DNA of 64,000 nucleotides from Isoptericola jiangsuensis (lineage in GTDB: Bacteria > Actinomycetota > Actinomycetes > Actinomycetales > Cellulomonadaceae). Of this stretch, positions 54,234 to 64,000 are shown in pieces (positions within the stretch are counted from its first letter, which is position 1; each line of letters opens with the position of its first letter). A program made the position numbers and the translations under genes. The stretch covers positions 1,922,001 through 1,986,000 of the forward strand of contig NZ_PDJJ01000001.1 of the NCBI RefSeq assembly GCF_002563715.1, read 5' to 3'. The notes beneath the pieces were generated by a model, which was not told the DNA's origin, did no database searches, and was given only the letters and a program-made list of their open reading frames with translations.

Positions 54234-55240
54234 CCCACGAGCTGCCCTACTGGTTCGAGGCGGTCTCCCTCGCCGTCATGGGCCTGGTGCTGGTCGCCGA
54301 CCTCGTCATCGTCGGTCGGCGGCCGCACGTCCCCTCCATGAAGGAGGCGGGCACGTGGGTGGCAGTCTACGTCGGCCTCGCGCTCGTGTACGGGCTGATC
54401 GTGTGGTGGGTCGGCGGGATCCAGCCCGCCGGGGAGTTCTACGCGGGCTGGCTCACCGAGTACTCCCTCAGCGTCGACAACCTGTTCGTGTTCGTCATCA
54501 TCATGAGCCGGTTCGCCGTGCCGCGGGAGCACCAGCAGAAGGTACTCATGGTGGGCATCATCATCGCGCTGGTGCTCCGCGGGGCGTTCATCCTCGCGGG
54601 AGCCGCGCTCATCGAGCAGTTCACGTGGATCTTCTACTTCTTCGGCGCGTTCCTCGTGTACACCGCGATCAAGCTGGTGTCCGGGGGCGACGAGGACGAG
54701 GAGTTCAAGGAGAACGTCGCGATCCGCGGGCTGCGGCGGGTGCTGCCGGTCAGCGACGGCTACGACGGCGCCAAGATCCGCACCGTGGTCGACGGGCGCC
54801 GGCTGTGGACCCCGATGCTGGTCGTCTTCGTGGCGATCGGCACGACGGACCTGCTGTTCGCGCTCGACTCGATCCCGGCGATCTTCGGGCTGACGCAGGA
54901 CCCGTTCATCGTCTTCGCGACCAACCTGTTCGCGCTGATGGGCCTGCGCCAGCTCTACTTCCTCCTCGGCGGCCTGCTGGAGCGGCTGGTCTACCTGCCC
55001 GTCGCGCTGGCGTTCATCCTCGGGTTCATCGGCGTCAAGCTCGTGCTCGAGGCGCTGCACACCAACGAGGTGCCGTTCATCAACGGCGGCGAGCACGTGG
55101 CGTGGGCACCCGAGATCCCGATCTGGCTGTCGCTCGGCGTCATCATCGGCTCGCTCGCGATCGCCACGGTGGCGAGCCTGCTGCGCACGCGCGGGCGGGC
55201 CCACGCCGGTGCCGGCACCCAGGAGCCCGCCGACTCCTGA
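54230..55240 (+). CDS. TerC family integral membrane protein, second copy
   Basis: A 336-residue paralogue of the upstream protein with the same topology and motifs (SLSVDNLFVFVIIM, FALDSIPAIFGLTQ, LHTNEVPFINGGEHV). Shared segments are interspersed with clear divergence, so the duplication is not recent. Translational coupling through the 4-nt overlap puts both copies under the riboswitch. They might form a heteromeric transporter; this is an inference. The gene ends 2 bp from the convergent YciI gene. Confidence 0.92.
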   Translation: MTHELPYWFEAVSLAVMGLVLVADLVIVGRRPHVPSMKEAGTWVAVYVGLALVYGLIVWWVGGIQPAGEFYAGWLTEYSLSVDNLFVFVIIMSRFAVPREHQQKVLMVGIIIALVLRGAFILAGAALIEQFTWIFYFFGAFLVYTAIKLVSGGDEDEEFKENVAIRGLRRVLPVSDGYDGAKIRTVVDGRRLWTPMLVVFVAIGTTDLLFALDSIPAIFGLTQDPFIVFATNLFALMGLRQLYFLLGGLLERLVYLPVALAFILGFIGVKLVLEALHTNEVPFINGGEHVAWAPEIPIWLSLGVIIGSLAIATVASLLRTRGRAHAGAGTQEPADS

Positions 55241-55242
55241 CG

Positions 55243-55536
55243 TCAGGCGGCGAAGCCGCCGATCACGGGCAGCCACTCGCGCACCGACCGGTCGGCGATC
55301 AGGTCCGCGCGCCGGAACGGGTCGTCCGCGAGCACCGCCAGAGCGCCCTGCTCGTCGTCGGCCTCGACGACGAGCAGGGCGCCCCCGGGTGCGTCGGCGG
55401 TCGCGGGCAGCGGGCCCGACACGCGCACGACCCCGCGGGCGTGGAGCTCGCCGAGGAAGGCGCGGTGCTCGGGACGCACGGCGTCCAGGGCCGCGGCGTC
55501 GGGACGGTAGACGTAGGTGACGGCGAAGGTGGCCAT
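55243..55536 (-). CDS. YciI family protein
   Basis: A 97-residue ferredoxin-like alpha/beta barrel-type protein. It begins MATFAVTYVYRPDAAAL and carries the family pattern with RPEHRAFLGELHARG and a DDPFRRADL segment; the His of the PEHRAFL stretch is the residue usually thought catalytic or metal-binding. Function in the family is mostly unknown, with some dechlorinase-like or muconolactone-like members. On the minus strand TTGGAT lies 6 nt before the ATG. It shares a 118-bp divergent region with uvrA. Confidence 0.83.
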   Translation of the reverse strand: MATFAVTYVYRPDAAALDAVRPEHRAFLGELHARGVVRVSGPLPATADAPGGALLVVEADDEQGALAVLADDPFRRADLIADRSVREWLPVIGGFAA

Positions 55537-55609
55537 GGCGGCATCCAAGCACGCCGGTCCGTCGGCCGGGCCGGGCGTCCGACGGCGGGGACCGGACCGG
55601 GACGTGTCG

Positions 55610-55625
55610 TAGAACACCTGTACGA
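55610..55625 (+). promoter_or_regulatory. LexA-type SOS box upstream of uvrA
   Basis: The 16-nt sequence TAGAAC-ACCT-GTACGA matches the actinobacterial LexA consensus TCGAAC-N4-GTTCGA in 10 of 12 fixed positions and sits 17 nt before the -10 hexamer at 55643, overlapping the -35 position, as expected for a repressor site. Confidence 0.75.
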
Positions 55626-55642
55626 ATGTCGGCCGGGCGCCG

Positions 55643-55648
55643 TACGAT
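55643..55648 (+). promoter_or_regulatory. -10 hexamer of uvrA
   Basis: TACGAT, exactly 6 nt before the GTG at 55655, downstream of the LexA-like box. Confidence 0.6.
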
Positions 55649-55654
55649 GCTGCG

Positions 55655-58603
<2,949 letters not shown>

Positions 58604-58608
58604 CCCCC

Positions 58609-58614
58609 TACGGT
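58609..58614 (+). promoter_or_regulatory. -10 hexamer of the OsmC-like gene
   Basis: TACGGT, 6 nt before ATG 58621, in the 17-bp gap after uvrA. Confidence 0.5.
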
Positions 58615-58620
58615 GGGCGC

Positions 58621-59127
58621 ATGGGAGCCCAGCACTCGTTCGCCGCGTCCGTCACCTGGCCCACCGCGGGCGTGGCGGAGGGCGACCCCGCCGGCGCGAC
58701 GACCTCCTACGCGGCGTACACGCGCGACCACGACGTCACCGCGCCGGGGCACCCCGTGGTGCCCGGCAGCGCCGACCCCGCGTTCCGTGGCGACGGCGCG
58801 CGGTACAGCCCCGAGGAGCTGCTCGTGGCGAGCCTCGCGCAGTGCCACATGCTGTGGTTCCTGCACCTGGCCGCCGAGGCGCGCGTCGTGGTGCGCGGCT
58901 ACACGGACGCGGCGACCGGCACCATGCGCGTCGAGTCGCGCGGCGAGGGCCAGTTCACCGACGTCACGCTGCACCCCCAGGTGGTCGTCGACGCGGCGTC
59001 GGACGTGACCGACGCGCGCCTCGCCGAGCTCCACCACCGGGCCCACGCCCTGTGCTTCGTCGCGCGCAGCGTGAACTTCCCGGTGCTGGTCGAGCCGATG
59101 CCGCTGCGCACCTCGACCACCGTCTGA
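58621..59127 (+). CDS. OsmC/Ohr-family peroxidase-like protein
   Basis: A 168-residue protein of the OsmC fold. The two reactive cysteines are in SLAQCHMLWFLH and AHALCFVARSVNFPV, the usual thiol pair that reduces organic hydroperoxides. Residues ARYSPEELLVASLAQC give the conserved Arg/Glu environment of the family. The N-terminus is longer than in Ohr, nearer the OsmC/YhfA subgroup. It lies between uvrA and uvrC; a link to DNA repair is only positional. Confidence 0.9.
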   Translation: MGAQHSFAASVTWPTAGVAEGDPAGATTSYAAYTRDHDVTAPGHPVVPGSADPAFRGDGARYSPEELLVASLAQCHMLWFLHLAAEARVVVRGYTDAATGTMRVESRGEGQFTDVTLHPQVVVDAASDVTDARLAELHHRAHALCFVARSVNFPVLVEPMPLRTSTTV

Positions 59128-59165
59128 GCAGGTCCGCGGCGCACGGGGATGTCGGCGCGCTGACC

Positions 59166-59171
59166 TAGTCT
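59166..59171 (+). promoter_or_regulatory. -10 hexamer of uvrC
   Basis: TAGTCT, exactly 6 nt before ATG 59178. Confidence 0.55.
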
Positions 59172-59177
59172 GGGGCC

Positions 59178-61172
59178 ATGGCCGACCCCGCGACGTACCG
59201 CCCGCGACCGGGCGAGATCCCGACCTCGCCGGGCGTCTACCGGTTCCGCGACCCGCACGGCCGGGTCATCTACGTCGGCAAGGCGAAGAACCTGCGCCAG
59301 CGGCTGTCGAACTACTTCCAGGACGTCGCGAACCTGCACCATCGCACGCAGCAGATGGTGACCACCGCGTCGTCGGTCGAGTGGACCGTGGTCGGCACGG
59401 AGGTGGAGGCGCTCGCCCTGGAGTACTCCTGGATCAAGGAGTACGACCCGCGCTTCAACGTGAAGTACCGGGACGACAAGTCCTACCCGTACCTCGCGGT
59501 GACGATGGGCGACGAGATCCCTCGCGCGCAGGTGATGCGCGGCACGAAGCGCCCCGGCACCCGCTACTTCGGGCCCTACGGCCACGCGTGGGCGATCCGC
59601 GAGACGCTCGACCTGCTGCTGCGCGTCTTCCCGGTGCGCACCTGCTCGTCGGGGGTGTACCGGCGGGCGCAGCAGTCGGGGCGGCCGTGCCTGCTCGGGT
59701 ACATCGACAAGTGCGCCGCGCCGTGCGTGGGGCGGATCTCGCCGGAGGACCACCGCGCGCTCGCGTCCGACCTGTGCGACTTCATGGCGGGGGACACGGG
59801 CAGGTTCGTGCGCCGTCTGGAACGCCAGATGTCCGAGGCGGCCGCCGCGATGGAGTACGAGCAGGCGGCGCGGCTGCGCGACGACCTGGCCGCGCTGCGC
59901 CGCGTCACGGAGAAGAACGCGGTCGTGCTGTCCGACGACACGGACGCGGACGTCTTCGCCCTCGTGGGCGACGAGCTCGAGGCCGCCGTCCAGGTGTTCC
60001 ACGTCCGGGGTGGACGGATCCGCGGCCAGCGCGGCTGGGTCGTGGAGAAGGTGGAGGACGTCACCGACGCCGAGCTCGTCGAGCACCTCCTGCAGCAGGT
60101 CTACGGCGCCGTGGAGGACACGGCGGCCGCGGGCGACGTCCCGGCCGCCCAGGCGCGGGCCGCCGCCCGCGAGGCCGTGCCCCGCGAGGTCCTGGTCCCC
60201 GTCCTGCCTCCGGACCTGCCCGAGGTCACGGCGTGGCTCGGCGGCCTGCGCGGTTCCCAGGTCGCGGTACGCGTGCCGCAGCGCGGCGACAAGCGGGAGC
60301 TGGCCGAGACGGTGCGCAAGAACGCGGAGCAGGCGCTCGCGCTGCACCGCACCCGTCGGGCCGGCGACCTGACGACCCGCAGCCAGGCGCTCGCGGAGAT
60401 CCAGGACGCGCTCGGTCTCGACGAGGCACCCCTGCGCATCGAGTGCTACGACGTTTCCCACACCCAGGGGACCTACCAGTCGGCGTCCATGGTGGTGTTC
60501 GAGGACGGGCTGCCCCGCAAGGGGGAGTACCGCACGTTCTCGGTGCGCGGGCCCGAGGGCGACGGGGCCGCCGACGACACCGCGGCGATGCACGAGGTCA
60601 TCACCCGTCGGTTCCGTCGTTACCTCGCCGACCAGCACGCCCACCCGTCGATCTCCGGGGAGGTCCCGCCCGACGACGAGGGCACGGACGAGGGCGACTC
60701 CGCCGAGCCCGCCCGCCGACGGTTCGCGTACCCGCCGAACCTCGTCGTCGTGGACGGCGGGCCGCCGCAGGTGGCGGCGGCCGCTCGCGCCCTGGCCGAG
60801 CTCGGCGTGACCGACGTCGCGCTGTGCGGGCTCGCGAAGCGGCTGGAGGAGGTGTGGGTGCCCGAGGACGACCACCCCGTCATCCTGCAGCGGGCCTCCC
60901 AGGGCCTGTACCTGCTCCAGCGGGTCCGCGACGAGGCGCACCGGTTCGCGATCGCCCAGCACCGCCGTCGGCGCAGCAAGGGCATGACCACCTCGGTGCT
61001 GGACGGCGTGCCCGGCCTGGGCCCGGCCCGCCAGCAGGCGCTGCTCGCCCGCTTCGGCTCGGTCAAGCGCCTCCGGGCGGCGAGCGTCGACGAGATCGCC
61101 GAGGTCAAGGGCGTGGGGCGACGCACCGCCCAGGCCGTCGTCGACGCGCTCGCGACCGGAGCGGCGACCTGA
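59178..61172 (+). CDS. uvrC: Excinuclease ABC subunit C
   Basis: A 664-residue dual-incision endonuclease. The N-terminal GIY-YIG domain (SPGVYRFRD to [13 protein letters not shown], residues 15-50) makes the 3' cut; a cysteine-rich segment (TCSSG to CVGR, about 150-195) follows; the UVR motif (about 208-245) binds UvrB; the RNase H-like domain (about 400-570, [10 protein letters not shown]) makes the 5' cut; and a C-terminal helix-hairpin-helix pair (about 610-660) binds DNA. An acidic insertion near 495-515 interrupts the endonuclease domain. It heads the uvrC-rapZ-yvcK-whiA order usual in actinobacteria. Confidence 0.97.
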   Translation: MADPATYRPRPGEIPTSPGVYRFRDPHGRVIYVGKAKNLRQRLSNYFQDVANLHHRTQQMVTTASSVEWTVVGTEVEALALEYSWIKEYDPRFNVKYRDDKSYPYLAVTMGDEIPRAQVMRGTKRPGTRYFGPYGHAWAIRETLDLLLRVFPVRTCSSGVYRRAQQSGRPCLLGYIDKCAAPCVGRISPEDHRALASDLCDFMAGDTGRFVRRLERQMSEAAAAMEYEQAARLRDDLAALRRVTEKNAVVLSDDTDADVFALVGDELEAAVQVFHVRGGRIRGQRGWVVEKVEDVTDAELVEHLLQQVYGAVEDTAAAGDVPAAQARAAAREAVPREVLVPVLPPDLPEVTAWLGGLRGSQVAVRVPQRGDKRELAETVRKNAEQALALHRTRRAGDLTTRSQALAEIQDALGLDEAPLRIECYDVSHTQGTYQSASMVVFEDGLPRKGEYRTFSVRGPEGDGAADDTAAMHEVITRRFRRYLADQHAHPSISGEVPPDDEGTDEGDSAEPARRRFAYPPNLVVVDGGPPQVAAAARALAELGVTDVALCGLAKRLEEVWVPEDDHPVILQRASQGLYLLQRVRDEAHRFAIAQHRRRRSKGMTTSVLDGVPGLGPARQQALLARFGSVKRLRAASVDEIAEVKGVGRRTAQAVVDALATGAAT

Positions 61173-61191
61173 GATCGATGGCGACCTTTGG

Positions 61192-61197
61192 CATGCT
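61192..61197 (+). promoter_or_regulatory. -10-like hexamer of rapZ
   Basis: CATGCT, 6 nt before ATG 61204. It is a weak match; rapZ may also be read from uvrC 31 bp upstream. Confidence 0.3.
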
Positions 61198-61203
61198 GGG
61201 ACC

Positions 61204-62139
61204 ATGAGCGAACCGTCGCCCATCACCGTCCCCGCCGGCATCCCCGCGATCGAGGCGGCCACCCCCGCCCCCGACCGCTCCGACCCCGAGGTGCTCATCA
61301 TCACCGGCATGTCCGGGGCCGGTCGGTCCCGTGCGGCCGGGGTGCTGGAGGACCTCGACTGGTTCGTCGTCGACAACCTGCCCCCGCTGATGATCGTCCC
61401 GCTCGTGGACCTCATGACCCGCGCGGGCTCGTCCGTGGAGCGGCTCGCCGTGGTCGTGGACGTCCGCGGCCGGGAGTACTTCTCCGAGCTGGCCGTGGCG
61501 CTGGACCACCTCCAGGCCGGGGGGATGTCGTACCGCATCCTGTTCCTCGACGCGAGCGACGAGGTGCTCGTGCGCCGGTTCGAGAGCGTCCGCCGGCCGC
61601 ACCCGCTGCAGGGCGACGGCCGCATCCTCGACGGCATCGGCATCGAACGTCGTGTCCTGGCCTCGATCGCGGAGCGGGCGGACGTCGTCATCGACACGTC
61701 CGACCTGTCCGTGCACGACCTCGCCAAGGAGGTGCGCGACGTGGTCGCCGGGGGGTCCCCGGACGCGCTGCGGGTCAACGTGCTGGCGTTCGGCTTCAAG
61801 TACGGCATCCCGCTCGACGCCGACCACGTGGCCGACGTCCGGTTCCTCGCGAACCCGTACTGGATCAGCGAGCTGCGCCACCTCACGGGACGCGACGAGG
61901 CCGTGCGGCGGTACGTGCTGGACCGTCCCGGCGCCCTCGAGTTCGTCGACCGCTACGTCGCCGCCCTGGAGCCGGTCCTGGCGGGCTATCTCGCCGAGGA
62001 GAAGCGCTACGTGACGATCGCCGTCGGGTGCACCGGCGGCAAGCACCGGTCGGTGGCGATCGCGGGCGAGATCGCCGACCGGCTGCGCGCGGGCGGCCAG
62101 CAGGTGACCCTCACGGCGCGCGACCTCGGGAAGGAATGA
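61204..62139 (+). CDS. rapZ: RapZ family nucleotide-binding protein
   Basis: A 311-residue P-loop protein. The Walker A-like motif is GMSGAGRS (residues 35-42), with Arg in place of the usual Lys, as in the family, followed by FVVDNLPP. The C-terminal domain has GFKYGIP and the CTGGKHRSV stretch that binds a small ligand. In E. coli RapZ controls glmS small-RNA decay; in actinobacteria its role is less clear and linked to yvcK and whiA by conserved order. It overlaps yvcK by ATGA. Confidence 0.95.
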   Translation: MSEPSPITVPAGIPAIEAATPAPDRSDPEVLIITGMSGAGRSRAAGVLEDLDWFVVDNLPPLMIVPLVDLMTRAGSSVERLAVVVDVRGREYFSELAVALDHLQAGGMSYRILFLDASDEVLVRRFESVRRPHPLQGDGRILDGIGIERRVLASIAERADVVIDTSDLSVHDLAKEVRDVVAGGSPDALRVNVLAFGFKYGIPLDADHVADVRFLANPYWISELRHLTGRDEAVRRYVLDRPGALEFVDRYVAALEPVLAGYLAEEKRYVTIAVGCTGGKHRSVAIAGEIADRLRAGGQQVTLTARDLGKE

Positions 62140-63134
62140 CACTGAGCACCGACGACGGCACGGCCGCACGCGTCCGTGCCCCGCACCTCGGCGGGCCCTC
62201 CGTGGTCGCCCTCGGGGGCGGGCACGGGCTGTCGGCCTCCCTGAGCGCGCTGCGCCTCATCTCGGAGCGGATCTCCGCCGTCGTGACGGTCGCCGACGAC
62301 GGCGGCTCCTCCGGGCGGCTGCGCGACGAGCTCGACGTGCTGCCCCCGGGTGACCTGCGGATGGCGCTGGCGGCGCTGTGCGACGACTCCGAGTGGGGCC
62401 GGACCTGGAGCGACCTGCTCCAGCACCGGTTCACGTCCTCGGGGGACCTGGACGGGCACGCGATGGGCAACCTGCTCATCGTCTCGCTGTGGGAGCGGCT
62501 CGGCGACACCGTGCAGGGCCTCGACTGGGTCGGTCGGCTGCTCGGTGCGCGGGGCCGGGTGCTGCCGATGGCGTCCGTGCCGCTGGTCGTCGAGGCGGAC
62601 GTCGCGCACGACGACGGCGGCCGCGAGACGGTGGTCGGCCAGAGCCGGGTGGCGGTCACCGACGGGCGGATCGAGCAGCTGCGGCTCGTGCCCGCCGACC
62701 CGCCGGCGTGCCCGGAGGCGGTCCGTGCCGTCCTCGACGCGGACTGGGTGGTCATGGGGCCGGGGTCCTGGTACTCGTCGGTGCTCGTGCACCTGCTGGT
62801 GCCGGGCCTCGCCGCGGCGCTGGAGGCGACCCCGGCCCGGCGGTGCGTGACCCTCAACCTCAGCGCGGAGCGCGGCGAGACGCACGGCCTGACCCACGCG
62901 GAGCACCTCGAGGCGCTGGGCAAGCACGCGCCGGGTCTGCGGGTGGACGTGGTCCTGGCGGACCCGTCGGGCGTCGACGACCCGGAGGTCCTGGCGGAGG
63001 CGGCGGCGGCGCTGGGCGCGCGCCTGGTGCTGCGGCCGGTGCGCCACCGCGACGGGTCGGCCCGCCACGACCCGTTGCTGCTGGCAGCGGCGTTCCGGGA
63101 CGTGTTCGAGGGCACGTCGGAGCAGCCGCTCTGA
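62136..63134 (+). CDS. yvcK: YvcK/CofD-like protein (gluconeogenesis factor)
   Basis: A 332-residue Rossmann-like protein of the YvcK family, needed in Bacillus for growth on gluconeogenic carbon and for wall synthesis; it binds UDP-sugars. The start [17 protein letters not shown] and the [12 protein letters not shown] motif define the family; [14 protein letters not shown] is also conserved. It is related in fold to CofD, but without the lactyl-transfer neighbours. The ATG overlaps the rapZ stop. It lies 38 bp before whiA. Confidence 0.94.
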   Translation: MTLSTDDGTAARVRAPHLGGPSVVALGGGHGLSASLSALRLISERISAVVTVADDGGSSGRLRDELDVLPPGDLRMALAALCDDSEWGRTWSDLLQHRFTSSGDLDGHAMGNLLIVSLWERLGDTVQGLDWVGRLLGARGRVLPMASVPLVVEADVAHDDGGRETVVGQSRVAVTDGRIEQLRLVPADPPACPEAVRAVLDADWVVMGPGSWYSSVLVHLLVPGLAAALEATPARRCVTLNLSAERGETHGLTHAEHLEALGKHAPGLRVDVVLADPSGVDDPEVLAEAAAALGARLVLRPVRHRDGSARHDPLLLAAAFRDVFEGTSEQPL

Positions 63135-63160
63135 CGGCTGTCGGTCGTCCCCGCGCGTGG

Positions 63161-63166
63161 CAGGAT
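63161..63166 (+). promoter_or_regulatory. -10-like hexamer of whiA
   Basis: CAGGAT, 6 nt before ATG 63173. The same CAGGAT occurs before coaE. Confidence 0.35.
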
Positions 63167-63172
63167 GACCGC

Positions 63173-64000
63173 ATGGCTCTCACGGCAGAGGTGAAGGACG
63201 AGCTCGCGCGCTACACGGTGACCCGGACGTCGTGCCGCAAGGCCGAGGTCTCGGCGATGCTGCGGTTCTCGGGCGGGTTGCACATCATCTCGGGACGGGT
63301 CGTGATCGAGGCCGAGCTCGACTCGGAGGCGGCGGCCGCCCGGCTGCGCAAGGCGATCGCGGACCTGTACGGGCATGCGAGCGAGCTGATCGTGGTGCGT
63401 GCGGGCGGGCTGCGCAAGAACGACCGCTACGTGGTCCGGGTGGTGCGCGAGGGGGAGTCCCTGGCGCGCCAGACGGGGCTGCTCGACGCGCGGGGCCGCC
63501 CGGTGCGCGGGCTGGCACCCGAGGTGGTCTCCGGCGGCGTCGACGAGGCGGAGGCGGTGTGGCGCGGGGCCTTCCTCGCCCACGGGTCGCTGACCGAGCC
63601 GGGGCGCTCGATGGCCCTGGAGGTCACGTGCCCGGGCCCGGAGGCGGCGCTCGCGCTCGTGGGTGCGGCGCGCCGGCTGGGCGTCCAGGCCAAGTCGCGT
63701 GAGGTGCGGGGCGTGGACCGGGTCGTGGTCCGTGACGGCGACGCGATCAGCGCGCTGCTCAAGCGCGTGGGCGCGGTGACGACCCGGGAGGCGTGGGAGG
63801 AGCGGCGTGCGCGCCGCGAGGTCCGCGGCACGGCGAACCGGCTGGCGAACTTCGACGACGCGAACCTGCGGCGCTCGGCGCGTGCCGCGGTGGCGGCCGG
63901 CGCGCGCGTGGAGCGCGCGTTCGAGATCCTCGCCGACGAGGTGCCGGAGCACCTGCGCCAGGCGGGTGAGCTGCGTCTGGCGCACAAGCAGGCGTCCCTG
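63173..64000 (+). CDS. whiA: Sporulation/division regulator WhiA, partial (3' end off the right edge)
   Basis: The first 276 residues of a protein normally about 325 long. It starts [14 protein letters not shown], with the LAGLIDADG-homing-endonuclease-like fold over about residues 1-220 ([29 protein letters not shown]) and the beginning of the C-terminal helix-turn-helix domain ([17 protein letters not shown]-like segment near 220). WhiA works with WhiB in activating division genes in sporulating actinobacteria; in non-sporulating ones it still affects division. It closes the uvrC-rapZ-yvcK-whiA cluster. Confidence 0.94.
   Translation, partial: MALTAEVKDELARYTVTRTSCRKAEVSAMLRFSGGLHIISGRVVIEAELDSEAAAARLRKAIADLYGHASELIVVRAGGLRKNDRYVVRVVREGESLARQTGLLDARGRPVRGLAPEVVSGGVDEAEAVWRGAFLAHGSLTEPGRSMALEVTCPGPEAALALVGAARRLGVQAKSREVRGVDRVVVRDGDAISALLKRVGAVTTREAWEERRARREVRGTANRLANFDDANLRRSARAAVAAGARVERAFEILADEVPEHLRQAGELRLAHKQASL

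Overview
The window is a 64-kb stretch of a very GC-rich actinobacterial chromosome. The pupylation-proteasome genes, mycothiol ligase MshC, WhiA, sortase-type surface proteins and many leaderless-style promoters point to an actinobacterium, and the gene content fits Micrococcales near Cellulomonadaceae/Promicromonosporaceae (inference; no 16S rRNA gene is present). Coding density is very high, starts are often GTG, and no insertion sequence, prophage, CRISPR array or rRNA operon was seen.

Layout. 1-8.7 kb: partial aldo/keto reductase, uppP, mshC, a PAC2 protein, a HAD phosphatase, an M50 membrane protease, trmI and the proteasomal ATPase arc. 8.7-16.3 kb: a SpoIIE-type phosphatase divergent from the pupylation run dop-pup-prcB-prcA-pafA, then a two-domain FKBP lipoprotein. 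16.3-28.1 kb: hisF, a heterodimeric ABC exporter, hisI-trpE-trpM, a small membrane protein, then trpC-trpB-trpA-lgt. 28.2-35.8 kb: gltB-gltD and pyk. 35.8-45.2 kb: a tRNA with anticodon CAA, a PdtaR-like ANTAR regulator, a GNAT protein, a hotdog thioesterase, polA, a methyltransferase, pfkA, rpsA and coaE. 45.2-50 kb: two LPXTG-anchored choice-of-anchor A surface proteins, one with a five-repeat Ig-like stalk. 50.1-61.2 kb: pcp, uvrB, a manganese riboswitch ahead of tandem TerC transporters, a YciI protein, uvrA with a LexA-like box, an OsmC protein and uvrC. 61.2-64 kb: rapZ, yvcK and the start of whiA, cut by the window edge.

How the genes work together. Dop deamidates Pup, PafA attaches it to target lysines, Arc unfolds tagged proteins and PrcBA degrades them; all parts are here. 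His/Trp, glutamate and glycolytic genes form a central-metabolism block. UvrA, UvrB and UvrC, with PolA, cover nucleotide excision repair. The backbone is conserved in actinobacteria; the more variable pieces are the SpoIIE phosphatase, the ABC pair, the surface-protein pair and the TerC pair.

The most distinctive signals are the stalk of the large surface protein (repeat order A-B-C-A'-B', each with a Lys/Glu/Asn triad typical of isopeptide-forming Ig folds), a short-variable-arm tRNA with a leucine anticodon, a -10 hexamer 6-8 nt before the start codon of about twenty genes, and the riboswitch-controlled TerC pair. I found no clearly unprecedented multi-gene system.
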